Origin: Firm-04 sp045642925
GTDB taxonomy: Bacteria; Bacillota; Clostridia; Oscillospirales; Ruminococcaceae
Direction: 5' to 3'
NCBI GenBank assembly: GCA_045642925.1
Contig: JAZUJW010000111.1
Coordinates: 1 to 60,206 of the forward strand
Length of the DNA stretch: 60,206 nt
A program made the position numbers and the translations under genes. Numbering within the stretch: the first letter of the stretch is position 1; every line of letters begins with the position of its first letter. The notes beneath the pieces were generated by a model that searched no databases, was not told where the DNA came from, and was given only the letters and a program-made list of their open reading frames with translations. Below are positions 8,571 through 16,947 of the stretch, one piece after another.

Positions 8571-8599
8571 ATTATATCTTATTTTTACTCAAAATGCAA
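8571..8599 (-). promoter_or_regulatory. Promoter of the regulator/rubrerythrin operon
   Basis: Minus-strand TTGCAT (8594-8599) and TATAAT (8571-8576), 17-nt spacer. Confidence 0.75.
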
Positions 8600-8718
8600 T
8601 TGCCAACCTGCACAAATTATCCACCTGCGTTTTGTGGACAACAACAATATCTTTCTTTCGCAGAAAATGATTGCCTTTTCTCCATACCGCGTGTCGGCAG
8701 CATGGTTTCTCCTTCCGA

Positions 8719-8964
8719 TCAAGGAGTGTCATTTGGCATTTGCGCATTCAGTTCATCCAGCAGATACAGCGTTTTAAAGATTTTATCGCAGGATGTACAT
8801 TTCCAGTCGCAATCGCTTTTCTTCGCTTTCCGATGCAGCAGTTCCAGCGGCTTGCCGCAGAAGGGGCAGTCTGTCGGTTCCTGATGCCAAAGCCGCTTCA
8901 AAAATGTCAGGACTTCCGTTCGGGTATGCATCGGCAGTTCCGCAAGCTGTACTCGTTCCATCAT
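8719..8964 (-). CDS. Small zinc-ribbon protein of unknown function
   Basis: Protein of 81 residues read from the ATG at 8964, where GGAG precedes by 5 nt; a second ATG follows directly. It has a basic, helical first half and two Cys pairs, CPFCGK and CTSCDK, spaced about 22 residues, the pattern of a zinc ribbon. It ends with an acidic helix. Such small ribbons may bind nucleic acid or protein. No close family is recognised. Confidence 0.7.
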   Translation of the reverse strand: MMERVQLAELPMHTRTEVLTFLKRLWHQEPTDCPFCGKPLELLHRKAKKSDCDWKCTSCDKIFKTLYLLDELNAQMPNDTP

Positions 8965-9001
8965 GAATCTCCTTTCTACATACACAGATGCTTGTGTTTT
9001 C

Positions 9002-9031
9002 AGTATAACATATCATCCGCACAAAAGGCAA
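9002..9031 (-). promoter_or_regulatory. Promoter of the zinc-ribbon gene
   Basis: Minus-strand TTGCCT (9026-9031) and TATACT (9002-9007) with an 18-nt spacer. Confidence 0.5.
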
Positions 9032-9076
9032 GGATTCCTTTTTTTCATACATAGAAAAGATTTCAACAAAAATCTA

Positions 9077-9105
9077 TTGACTTTTGTGCAAAAATGTGTT
9101 ATGAT
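9077..9105 (+). promoter_or_regulatory. Promoter of the acidic hypothetical gene
   Basis: TTGACT (9077-9082) and TATGAT (9100-9105), 17-nt spacer. Confidence 0.75.
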
Positions 9106-9175
9106 GCAAGTATCACCAGAATCTCTATTTCACATCCAACCTACTATTCTACAACTTATCAAGGAGATGAATCAC

Positions 9176-9676
9176 ATGAAACTGAAAGAAACCAAATTCG
9201 GACGCGAAGGACAAACCTACTGTAAATTTGCAGACACAGAAATTGAAGTGCTGATTCCCGATGAGGAGGTCACATCTGCGTACATTGACCAATGCATGGA
9301 ATCACTGGACAGCTTTTCGAATGAACTGCTGGAAACCCTCTGCGAAGCCGCAAAGAAATACTGCCTGAAAATGAAAGCGGTCTGCGCGGAGGAGGAAGAA
9401 GAAAATGAGGATATTGCCGCCATTCCCGTCACCGCTGACACCCCTGCCTCCGAGATGATGCAGTATATCCAAATCACGAGCATGAAAATCACAGAGCCCG
9501 ATGAGGAAGATGTCATTGCCTATCAGCTCAGCGGAAACTGCGACTGGAATGTGGAGAACGGTATCGAAATCATTCTGGTGGATGACCAGATCGTATATGT
9601 CGGCCCATTCGAAGACCATTCCCCGTGGGATGATGAAACGGATGATGCAGACGAATGGAACTTTATTGAAGCATAA
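9176..9676 (+). CDS. Acidic cytosolic protein of unknown function
   Basis: Protein of 166 residues. The start MKLKETKFGREG has AAGGAG nine bases upstream; an ATG directly on the ribosome site is rejected. Strongly acidic, with runs of Glu at 60-70 and a D/E-rich C-terminus, no signal peptide and no membrane segment. The layout (short beta-rich start, helix with YIDQCMESLDSF, then a beta segment VENGIEIILVDDQIVYVGPFEDH) recalls DUF6985-type proteins, but this is from memory and uncertain. It has its own promoter and terminator, so it is a single-gene unit. Confidence 0.65.
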   Translation: MKLKETKFGREGQTYCKFADTEIEVLIPDEEVTSAYIDQCMESLDSFSNELLETLCEAAKKYCLKMKAVCAEEEEENEDIAAIPVTADTPASEMMQYIQITSMKITEPDEEDVIAYQLSGNCDWNVENGIEIILVDDQIVYVGPFEDHSPWDDETDDADEWNFIEA

Positions 9677-9682
9677 ACAAAT

Positions 9683-9725
9683 AACAGGTGCAGAAGCGAA
9701 AAACTCTGCACCTGTTGTTTTTTTA
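9683..9725 (+). terminator. Terminator of the acidic hypothetical gene
   Basis: Perfect 12-bp stem AACAGGTGCAGA/TCTGCACCTGTT followed by G and seven Ts. Confidence 0.9.
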
Positions 9726-9736
9726 TCGGATACAGA

Positions 9737-10552
9737 TTATTTCTCCAGCAAATTCTGAAAGACTTTCGTGATGAACGAATCGCCTTTCGGATTCCATGAA
9801 AACTGAACGTCACTGCCTGCTACAGGCTTTTCCGTCACATTTTCCGAAAGCTTTGCAGGAATCAGCAGTTCCCAGTAGCGCACCTGATAGGTGTCGCCTT
9901 CGACTGCTTCCACCACACCCAAATGCTGTTCAAAAATCTGCATAAAGCCTTCCATGACCTGCACTTTGCGATACTGCGGGAATTCCTGATTGATTTCTTC
10001 CAGCTTTGCAGTATCATCAAGCTGTGCAAAATCGGCACTTTCAATCAGTTTTCCATGAATGGATGAAAAATCATCATTCAGCGGCAAAACCATCAATGCA
10101 TCAAACGAATTTCCGAAAGCATCGGTAATTCCAAATTCAGCACCTCTGCGGAAGCCGAAACGCGGGTAATAGCCGGGTTCACCCATGAGTGCGATGCCTT
10201 TGACGCCGTGCTCTTTGGCAAGACGGATGGTTTCCCGCATCAGCGCACCGCCGATGTCATTGCCGCCGAGTGTCGGTTCGACTGCCAACGGGCCAAAGGT
10301 AACGATTTCATGCATCTGGTCGCCATCCTGAATCCAAGCGTTGGTATAATATACCGCGCCGACGATTTTGCCGTTCCATTCTGCGACACGGCTGAGTTCA
10401 GGACGATAGTCTTTTGAATCCCGAATAATGCGGATGAGAAAATGCTCACTGCATCCGGGAAAGAATTTATTCCAAAAACTGCGCATTGTCATGAGTTCTG
10501 CTTGTTTGTAGTCCTCTGGTCTTTCTGCGCGAATGATAAGGTCGTTCAACAT
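9737..10552 (-). CDS. GNAT-family N-acetyltransferase with extra C-terminal domain
   Basis: Protein of 271 residues. Start at MLNDLIIRAERPEDY, with GGAG six bases upstream. The GNAT fold covers about residues 1-155: the central VTFGPLAVEPTLGGNDIGGALMRE is the acetyl-CoA pyrophosphate loop, followed by a GYYPRFGFRRG beta-bulge region. The remaining ~110 residues form a further alpha/beta region of unknown type. The acetyl acceptor is unknown. It follows the sortase gene by 48 nt on the same strand and may be read from that transcript. Confidence 0.8.
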   Translation of the reverse strand: MLNDLIIRAERPEDYKQAELMTMRSFWNKFFPGCSEHFLIRIIRDSKDYRPELSRVAEWNGKIVGAVYYTNAWIQDGDQMHEIVTFGPLAVEPTLGGNDIGGALMRETIRLAKEHGVKGIALMGEPGYYPRFGFRRGAEFGITDAFGNSFDALMVLPLNDDFSSIHGKLIESADFAQLDDTAKLEEINQEFPQYRKVQVMEGFMQIFEQHLGVVEAVEGDTYQVRYWELLIPAKLSENVTEKPVAGSDVQFSWNPKGDSFITKVFQNLLEK

Positions 10553-10600
10553 AGTATTCTCCAATTTGATGTATTTGTAAAGCATTTCTGCTTGACACGC

Positions 10601-11686
10601 TTATGATTTGTGCCGCTTCCGTCCGGTCAGTATGCCGATTCCAATTGCTGCTGCCATTCCCAATAGCCACCCGACCTGCGATGCATCCCCTGTCTGTACA
10701 GGATGATTCGGGTTATTGGGGGCATCAGGATTGTTCGGATCATCCGGATGCTTGGGATCGACAGGCTGATTCGGTTTGTCGGGATGCTTGGGGTCATCCG
10801 GTTTATCCGGTTTGTCGGGATGCTTGGGATCATCAGGCTTATCCGGTTTGTCAGGATGATTGGGATTATCAGGATCGTCCGGTGTATCCGGTTCATCAGG
10901 CGGCTGCGGCGGTTCTTCACGCTCCGTGATATAGAGCATAACCGTTTTCATACCCGTTACACCCGGCTGACAGGTGACCAGTGCCAGAACCTGCCATTCT
11001 GATGACGATGCAACCAATTGCTGCACATTTTCTTCCGAATAGTAAATGGCATTGTCTTCGATGAATTCGCCCAGTCCTTCCAGATCACTTTCCCATGTGG
11101 TCGGATCAAAAATCTCGGATATATTGTCGGGAAGTTCCAGAATCGCCAGCGCTTCATATTCAAATGTTTTATCAGGCGTGACCAGCTCCAGATGTGTATG
11201 CGAATTAAAATAATCAGGATCTTTGAATAAATCCAGATCGCCGAACATCTGGTGATTGTCCATATGATGCCCGTATATGATAGAATATGGATCAGAGAAG
11301 TCTGCACTGTTGCGGCTGTCCAGAAAAATACTTCCTGCCAGCGAAAATGAACCAAAAATATCCGTATTGAGATATTTCTGATTGTTTTTGCCCTTTACGA
11401 TCGGATAGTCCATCCGGGTACCGTTAATGGTCATCCAGCCACAGACATCCTGATTGATTTTTTTCAGTTCGTCAAAATCTTTTTTCAGACCGCCCTCATC
11501 CTGCAAATCAGTTGGTTTCAGTTGGAGGATCTGCGACTGCACATCGCCTGCGGTCTTATATACCTGATGGACGTCCCAAAGGACATACCCTGAAAACAAC
11601 AGCACAAGCAAAATAAGAATGATCGCTAGCTGACGCAAAAGCCAGTTCACGCATTTCAGGAAACCTTGCAACAAAGTATCACCCAA
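10601..11686 (-). CDS. Class B sortase with repeat linker and its own sorting-signal-like tail
   Basis: Protein of 361 residues. One N-terminal membrane helix (about 16-36), then a class B sortase domain: GWMTINGTRMDYPIVKG, catalytic His in IIYGHHMDN (H140) and Cys in LVTCQPG (C239). The usual Arg after the Cys strand appears replaced by Lys (K247). Residues 260-335 are a P/D/K/N repeat with a 12-residue unit (HPDKPDKPDDPK). The end reads PVQTGD, a hydrophobic helix and RKRHKS, like a cell-wall sorting signal. The frame begins with TTG, without a good ribosome site; the start is therefore uncertain (GTG at residue 12 is possible). It lies downstream of the pseudo-signal peptidase. It likely joins or anchors the LRR/pilin protein upstream. 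Confidence 0.85.
   Translation of the reverse strand: MGDTLLQGFLKCVNWLLRQLAIILILLVLLFSGYVLWDVHQVYKTAGDVQSQILQLKPTDLQDEGGLKKDFDELKKINQDVCGWMTINGTRMDYPIVKGKNNQKYLNTDIFGSFSLAGSIFLDSRNSADFSDPYSIIYGHHMDNHQMFGDLDLFKDPDYFNSHTHLELVTPDKTFEYEALAILELPDNISEIFDPTTWESDLEGLGEFIEDNAIYYSEENVQQLVASSSEWQVLALVTCQPGVTGMKTVMLYITEREEPPQPPDEPDTPDDPDNPNHPDKPDKPDDPKHPDKPDKPDDPKHPDKPNQPVDPKHPDDPNNPDAPNNPNHPVQTGDASQVGWLLGMAAAIGIGILTGRKRHKS
10730..10905 (-). repeat. In-frame tandem repeat in the sortase linker
   Basis: Imperfect tandem units of 36 bp coding for P/D/K/N-rich linker. Copy number is likely to vary between strains. Confidence 0.75.
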
Positions 11687-11700
11687 TTCACATCAGATTT

Positions 11701-11778
11701 ATGGTAACACAAACATCGCACGAAAATGGTGACACATCTGTTTGCAATCACATCACCATCTTAGTGCGGTGCTGCCTG
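11701..11778. repeat. Hairpin element between pseudo-peptidase and sortase, MITE-related
   Basis: An imperfect inverted repeat with arms ATGGTGA/TCACCAT and outer GCAC/GTGC. Its right edge (11761-11777) resembles the terminal repeat of the 45-kb MITE-like element. It lies within the operon, so it would be transcribed and could modulate sortase expression. Confidence 0.4.
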
Positions 11779-11781
11779 AAA

Positions 11782-12345
11782 TCATATTTTGCGGTGGCGA
11801 AGGACAGTAATGGCTTTGCCTTCAATGTCCTCCAGCGCGATGCAGCCGAAATCGCGGCTGTCCTCTGTCTGTGTGCGATAATCGCCAAGCACAAAAACCG
11901 AATCTGCGGGAACTTCAAATTGTCCTTCCCAGTCTTTCGGCGGATAGGTCGGGAAAACGATTTCTCCAGCCTGAACCGTCCCATTAACAGTCAGCACACC
12001 TTCTTCGGAGAAGTCCAGCACATCGCCGCCGATTGCGACAACACGCCCCATATACTCCTTTTCTTCCACCTGAAAGAAAATCACGTCATTTTTGACATAC
12101 TCAGCTTTTCGGTAACAAAGCACCAAATCGCCGTCAAGGATAGAAGGATACATTCCCACACCTTTTGCAATACGAACACGGAAGAAAAGGAAAAAGAATA
12201 TGAGGAACAGTGCCAGAATGCCGAGTGTTTGCAGGATACTGCCCAGCAGACGCATATTTTCACGCTTGCGGAATAATTTACTTCTGCGGAAATGAATGGT
12301 TTCGCGTATTTGCGAAAAAGGGGAAAGCAGGTTATTCATCGGCAT
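11782..12345 (-). CDS. SipA-like signal peptidase I homologue lacking the Ser/Lys dyad
   Basis: Protein of 187 residues from the ATG at 12345 (GGAGG 5 nt upstream), overlapping the end of the preceding gene. One membrane helix at about 30-50. The S26 boxes are recognisable but altered. The box with SMxPTL reads GVGMYPSILDGD, so catalytic Ser is Gly. The box with KRVxGxxGD reads MGRVVAIGGD, so catalytic Lys is Gly. The structural box GDYRTQTEDSRDFG is intact. Streptococcal pilus SipA proteins also lack the dyad and act in pilus assembly without cleaving. The position next to a class B sortase supports that role. This is an inference from family knowledge. Confidence 0.85.
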   Translation of the reverse strand: MPMNNLLSPFSQIRETIHFRRSKLFRKRENMRLLGSILQTLGILALFLIFFFLFFRVRIAKGVGMYPSILDGDLVLCYRKAEYVKNDVIFFQVEEKEYMGRVVAIGGDVLDFSEEGVLTVNGTVQAGEIVFPTYPPKDWEGQFEVPADSVFVLGDYRTQTEDSRDFGCIALEDIEGKAITVLRHRKI

Positions 12346-12559
12346 GATTCCCTCCCGCTTCCCATCTTGCACGTTCAGCAAGAAGCGCCTTTTCATAAAG
12401 CGCATTGAGTTCTTCGATTTTTTGCCAGACATCCATTTCATCAACGCCGCCGAACAGCTTTTTTTTGAATCTGATATCATGCAGCCATTTTATGATTTCC
12501 TGCTGTTCTTTGGAGCGTGAAGCAGTGGATGGTTGCTCTGAAAATGCATTTTGATTCAT
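12332..12559 (-). CDS. Small protein with DivIVA-like motif in the sortase operon
   Basis: Protein of 75 residues read from MNQNAFSEQ. The middle, FKKKLFGGVDEMDVWQKIEELN, followed by LYEKALLAERARWE, resembles the short N-terminal motif of DivIVA-type proteins followed by the start of a coiled coil. The ribosome site is weak; an ATG at 12592 is possible but lies only 11 nt from the predicted transcript start. It overlaps the pseudo-peptidase start, so the two are probably translated together. DivIVA motifs bind membrane or division sites, which would fit placing sortase assembly at the septum. This is a tentative reading. Confidence 0.55.
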   Translation of the reverse strand: MNQNAFSEQPSTASRSKEQQEIIKWLHDIRFKKKLFGGVDEMDVWQKIEELNALYEKALLAERARWEAGGNHADE

Positions 12560-12609
12560 AATATCATCCGCGATTCTATCAGTATAGTTCATTAGGAATG
12601 CTAATGTAT

Positions 12610-12638
12610 ATATTATCATATGTTTTCGGCAAATGCAA
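12610..12638 (-). promoter_or_regulatory. Promoter of the sortase operon
   Basis: Minus-strand TTGCAT (12633-12638) and TAATAT (12610-12615), 17-nt spacer. Confidence 0.6.
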
Positions 12639-12709
12639 GTGTTTTTTTTCAATTAATCAGATACCACTATTTTTGTTAATGAACAAGCAAATTTCCGCAT
12701 CAGATTTAC

Positions 12710-12752
12710 AAAAACAGTACCGCACAAAGTATACAGCATACTTTGTGCGGTA
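12710..12752 (-). terminator. Terminator of the LRR/pilin gene
   Basis: Perfect 16-bp inverted repeat (12717-12732 and 12737-12752) with a 5-nt loop, followed on the minus strand by TGTTTTTG. The arm contains ACCGCACAAAG, the core of the MITE terminal repeat found at 45 kb. Confidence 0.85.
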
Positions 12753-12786
12753 CGATTGATTTCAAACGATGTTCATTCAGCGGGAA

Positions 12787-15204
12787 TTATACGTACAGGT
12801 CTTCTTCACGCTTTTTGCGGAGCGTCAGGAGAGCGCCGCCGGTAATGCCTGTGGTCAGCAGGAGGATAAACGGCAGATTTTCAAGCAGCACGCCGACGTC
12901 GATGTTGGTTTCGCTTTCGGGTTCATCAAAACGGTTGTTGTAGATGTTGACTTTGTCCCACTCGTCACTGATTCCGCCTGTTACATAGTTGGCTGTCCAT
13001 GTAGAGTCTGAGGTGTTCGATTGTTCTTCTGGAGATTCTCCAGTAATTTCGCAGGATTCAAAATCATAAGTCGGAATAATCCAGTCATAATGAGCGTTGG
13101 TAATCGTGGTATCGTCACTCTTCGGTTCAATTTCATCCACCCTGTATGTCACACCGAAAGGAATGTTATCAATCGTAACATATTCATCGTCTTTCAAAGT
13201 GACATTAACTACACACGAACCATTATCCCATGAAAAATCGGAAGTGTCTGTAGAATTCATTGGGGGAATCGTTATGATACTACCGTCTGAATAAGTGATC
13301 TTAATAGGGGTATTTACTGACGTTTCATCTTTCGCCGTCAGAGTAATCCGAACATGGAACTCATCCGTGCTGTCAGGAACATCGTTGTCCTTAACATGGT
13401 TTTCAACGGTGAGAGAGCCTGTCTGAATTTCAATCGGGATATTTGTGAGCTTCGTATCACCAGTTTCACCTTCTCCTTTAGAATGGAGCGACGCGGAAGT
13501 TACAATTACACCATCATTCCCTTTCTCCAAAGTCAGGTGCAGATATACATTAGCAATCGTCGAGAGACCAGCCACATCTTCTGCTGTATTTGGGGTAATT
13601 GTGAACCAGAAATCAGTTCCAAGAGAAGCAAAATTAGCCTCGCTGTAAGTCAACCATTCCGACCAGAAACCACTGTCACCAGCATTGAATTCATCAATCG
13701 ATTCAAATGTCCAAGTTGTATTTTCATCTACCTTAACCGTAAATTTCAATTCACCATTATAGCCATTGACAGAAAGCTTAAAGTCGTGAATTTCATTGCT
13801 ATCAAGTTCATTCTCCTCTGCACTACGATATGTAAATACTTTGTTGTCTGTTTCCTTCACCGTGGAATTTATTAAATCAATTCGACACATATCCATTAAA
13901 TACGCCTGATATTCATATGCAACATCTTCTGAAGGATAAACCAGATTATATTGAGCATAATAAACCTCGTCATAATAATCCAGGAATGCTGTTCCTATGG
14001 AAGAATCATCTATTATAAGCTCTCCATCCTCTAAACTGGTTCCCAAAAATCTGCATTTATCGAATTTCTCCCACTGGAAATATATATTCATGGAGGGATG
14101 ATTCGTTGTATCACCTATTCCAAATGCACCATAACCAATATAGTCAACCGTCTGAGGAATGATAACCTTTGTCAAAGAATTACAAGTCCAGAAAGCGCCA
14201 TCACAAATTGCAGTTAAACCTTCTGTCAGGTTTAATGTTTCCAGGTTTGAACATTTTGCAAATGCCATGTTACCGATGATGGAAACCGAAGCAGGAAGTG
14301 AAACGGATTTAAGATCTGAACAATAACTAAAAGCTTGATACGGAATTGTTGTCACTCCATAAGGAATTACCACTTCCGTTAATCCGGTCTCTCGAAAGGC
14401 ATAGTCTTTTATTGTACGAACTGTGGATGGGAAATCAAATGCCTTCAAAGCACCACATTGATAAAATGCACTTTCACCAATCGTAGTCAAACCTTCATGC
14501 ACAGTGACAGATGCTAAGCTTGAGCATTCTTGGAAAGCGCTTTCTCCAATTTCCGTGATCGTAGATGGCAACGAAATGCTTGTTAATGAAGTACATTTAT
14601 AAAAACACTTCTTCGGAATTTCCCCATACTGTGCAGGAAGCTTAATTGAGTTCAATGAACTTCCTTCAAAGGCAGACTCGCCGATTGACGTAACTGAATC
14701 CGGTAACGAAATTGTTGCGATTTTAGCAGATGCAAAAGCTTCTTTACCAATGGTTTTCAAACCATTTCCAAGCTGAATCGTACACGGAACGTCATTGATC
14801 CACCATACATTTTGAAATGCTCCTTCTTCGATTTCTGTTACAGAATCTGCAATCACAATGTCTTGAAAATGTTTGCTCAAGAAACAATTTTCACAAATTT
14901 TAGTAATACCATCTTTGATTACAAGGTGGTCCGTCGCATTGAGACAATCTGATATGAGGGCACCTTCTAAATCCTCTCCTGTCGGAAAACTTATTTCAGT
15001 TGATGTATCACTGGAAATTTCAAGCGTTTTTGTACTTGCCAGATATGAGAATTTCAGTCCGTTATACTTTACGTCAAGAACTGAGTCTACGGCTTCTGCT
15101 GTCAAACTAGCTGTCGGAAGAATTGTCATCGGAATTTGCGGAGTGAATGCAGTGACTGTGAGTACGGCGAGAATGCCCGCCATGGTACGTGTGATTTTTT
15201 TCAT
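12787..15204 (-). CDS. BspA-type LRR surface protein with C-terminal Spy0128-like pilin domain
   Basis: Protein of 805 residues. Signal peptide at 1-38. Residues ~60-370 hold about a dozen BspA-type LRR_5 repeats (pattern IGESAFxxCSSLxSVxLPxxVxxI). A middle region follows (~370-620). Residues ~620-760 match the Spy0128/FctA pilin pattern: LTVENHVKDND, then DEFHVRITLTAKD, then DDEYVTIDNIPFGVTYRVDE. In that family an intramolecular isopeptide bond stabilises the fold. The C-terminus is a hydrophobic helix plus RKKREED, with NIDVG where a sorting motif would be expected; there is no canonical LPXTG. It has its own promoter and terminator and precedes the sortase operon. Likely role: adhesive tip or backbone assembled by the neighbouring sortase. 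Confidence 0.85.
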   Translation of the reverse strand: MKKITRTMAGILAVLTVTAFTPQIPMTILPTASLTAEAVDSVLDVKYNGLKFSYLASTKTLEISSDTSTEISFPTGEDLEGALISDCLNATDHLVIKDGITKICENCFLSKHFQDIVIADSVTEIEEGAFQNVWWINDVPCTIQLGNGLKTIGKEAFASAKIATISLPDSVTSIGESAFEGSSLNSIKLPAQYGEIPKKCFYKCTSLTSISLPSTITEIGESAFQECSSLASVTVHEGLTTIGESAFYQCGALKAFDFPSTVRTIKDYAFRETGLTEVVIPYGVTTIPYQAFSYCSDLKSVSLPASVSIIGNMAFAKCSNLETLNLTEGLTAICDGAFWTCNSLTKVIIPQTVDYIGYGAFGIGDTTNHPSMNIYFQWEKFDKCRFLGTSLEDGELIIDDSSIGTAFLDYYDEVYYAQYNLVYPSEDVAYEYQAYLMDMCRIDLINSTVKETDNKVFTYRSAEENELDSNEIHDFKLSVNGYNGELKFTVKVDENTTWTFESIDEFNAGDSGFWSEWLTYSEANFASLGTDFWFTITPNTAEDVAGLSTIANVYLHLTLEKGNDGVIVTSASLHSKGEGETGDTKLTNIPIEIQTGSLTVENHVKDNDVPDSTDEFHVRITLTAKDETSVNTPIKITYSDGSIITIPPMNSTDTSDFSWDNGSCVVNVTLKDDEYVTIDNIPFGVTYRVDEIEPKSDDTTITNAHYDWIIPTYDFESCEITGESPEEQSNTSDSTWTANYVTGGISDEWDKVNIYNNRFDEPESETNIDVGVLLENLPFILLLTTGITGGALLTLRKKREEDLYV

Positions 15205-15618
15205 ATATTATTCCTCCTAACTTTTTGCAGAACAGCGTTTCCTGAGAGGCGTTCTCTCTGTTTTCGTTCCACTTCGTTGCAGTAATAATACCACATTTTC
15301 ACAATAGCGTCAATAGAATATTGGTAGTTTTACATAATGTTTACAGTTTCGAAACATTCTCTATTCCATGAAAATACCCTGTCCTACGAAAAAAACATAG
15401 CTTCGCACTTTTGTTCTAATTATGAACAAATTATGTGCCAAATGAATGAACATAAGCGCCCGCAAAATTTCTATTTCCAGCAGATTCGATGTTTTCATGT
15501 GCAGTATTGTGATACTTCCGCGGTATATCCATTGCGGCGAAAATCAAAGGATTCGGGAGCATTTCGGAGAAAATAGCAGACATCCTGCAAACAATCTTTT
15601 TCCTTCGGGTGCCTCATA
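15205..15618. other. Intergenic region with promoter; rest empty
   Basis: 414 nt without a supported gene. It contains the LRR-gene promoter and a GTTTCGAAAC palindrome (15346-15355) upstream of it. The remaining sequence to 15618 shows no terminator or ORF I can support. Confidence 0.5.
15285..15313 (-). promoter_or_regulatory. Promoter of the LRR/pilin gene
   Basis: Minus-strand TTGACG (15308-15313) and TATTAT (15285-15290), 17-nt spacer. Leader of about 75 nt to a GGAGG site. Confidence 0.75.
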
Positions 15619-16947
15619 TCATTCTCTGCATACATTGCAATGCGTGAAGCCGTAATATGCCATGCATTCTATCGCTTCCGCATCCATCCGTTCTCCACAC
15701 ATCACAATCGGCACGGCAGGCGGACAACTCAGCGTCAGTTCCGCACAGATTCTCCCCACACATTCCACGATTGGCAGCCTCTCCATTGGCGCAAACACTG
15801 CCTCCCGCGGTGTACAAATCACCTGCGGCATCGGCAGCGGCGGCGGCACCTCCGCAATCGGTGCGCGGCGCGGCAATCCGCACAGCACCTCCCCCGCCCT
15901 TCTCAGCGCATTCTGCTGCATCGGTGCAGGCATCAGCACAATATGGTCTGCATCTGCAAATTCACAAAAAATCCCGTTTTCCTGCAATATCTCTGCAAGT
16001 TCCGTGCCGCGGTAACCATTCGTTTTTGGCATCAGCGTCAGCTTCATTGGTTCTTCCCCGCAAAATACATAGCCGCACATTTCCATCCTGCTTCGGAATT
16101 TTGCCGTTTCTGTAATACACTTTTGCAGCATTTGCGGGAATTCCCCTTCCAGCATCGGATTCAGTGCATCCAGCGATTGCAGCAGCAAATAGGACGGGCT
16201 GGTTGACGCATACAATGCCATCGCTGCTTTCGCATACGCACTGCAAACCGCAGGCGCCGTCTTGCCAATATGAAGATAGGCAGTACCCGTCAGCGCAGGA
16301 AGCGTTTTGTGGGCAGAATCACAGCAGAGGTCTGCCCCAAGCGCAATCGGATGCATAGTCTGCGGCAGAAAATGCAGGTACGCACCATGCGCATTGTCCA
16401 CCATCAACAGAATGTCATTTGCATGGCAATATTCAGCAAGTGCATGAATATCTGAAAGATGCCCAAGATAATCGGGACTGGTTACGTATACCGCAAACGG
16501 CTTTTCCGCAAGCGATGCAACCGTTTTCGGCGTGACACGGCAGGAAAGATGCCCCTCCTCCGCACTGCGCGGCAGCCATGCAATCGGAAAATCCAACAGG
16601 GCAGCCGCCGTCAGAAAAGTCTTGTGCACATTACGTCCTGCCGCAATCAACGGTGTTCTTCCGCATTCTGACGCACAGCGCATTGCAAGATACAGCATCG
16701 CACGAATGCAGAGCGAAGAGCCCTCCGTGGAATAGAGCGTCTGGCAGCCGAATATTTCGCTTGCATTTGCTTCACTTTCCGCAATAATGCCATCAGGTGC
16801 GAACAGTTCGTCCGCACCTGATATTTCTGTGATATCGAGAGGTTCGCAGCCCAGCAAAGACACGCCCTTATGCCCCGGCATATGCAGCCGCATCGCATCG
16901 GAAGCGGCATAACGGCGCACGAAATCACAAATCGGCGTATTCATCAT
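15619..16947 (-). CDS. Orn/Lys/Arg decarboxylase-family PLP protein
   Basis: Protein of 442 residues. N-terminal MRLHMPGHKG is the family signature. DNAHGAYLHF holds the cofactor-ring Asp, and DSAHKTLPALTGTAYLH holds the PLP Lys. Length fits the short YaaO/SpeA-like group of Firmicutes; the small C-terminal domain ends at MAYYGFTHCNVCRE. Likely substrate is arginine or lysine, giving a polyamine precursor, but specificity cannot be read off. The start overlaps the SCIFF maturase stop by 4 nt (ATGA), so it is the last gene of the scf transcript. Confidence 0.85.
   Translation of the reverse strand: MMNTPICDFVRRYAASDAMRLHMPGHKGVSLLGCEPLDITEISGADELFAPDGIIAESEANASEIFGCQTLYSTEGSSLCIRAMLYLAMRCASECGRTPLIAAGRNVHKTFLTAAALLDFPIAWLPRSAEEGHLSCRVTPKTVASLAEKPFAVYVTSPDYLGHLSDIHALAEYCHANDILLMVDNAHGAYLHFLPQTMHPIALGADLCCDSAHKTLPALTGTAYLHIGKTAPAVCSAYAKAAMALYASTSPSYLLLQSLDALNPMLEGEFPQMLQKCITETAKFRSRMEMCGYVFCGEEPMKLTLMPKTNGYRGTELAEILQENGIFCEFADADHIVLMPAPMQQNALRRAGEVLCGLPRRAPIAEVPPPLPMPQVICTPREAVFAPMERLPIVECVGRICAELTLSCPPAVPIVMCGERMDAEAIECMAYYGFTHCNVCRE

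Noticed and set aside
10730..10905. Tandem repeats considered as a CRISPR array
   Set aside because: Units are contiguous, in frame and code a Pro-rich linker; there are no unique spacers. No CRISPR array or cas gene was seen anywhere.
11782..12345. Loss of catalytic residues as a sequencing error
   Set aside because: Two separate codons are changed (GGA before ATG, GGG before CGT) with the frame intact and neighbouring boxes conserved; the match to SipA is a better explanation.
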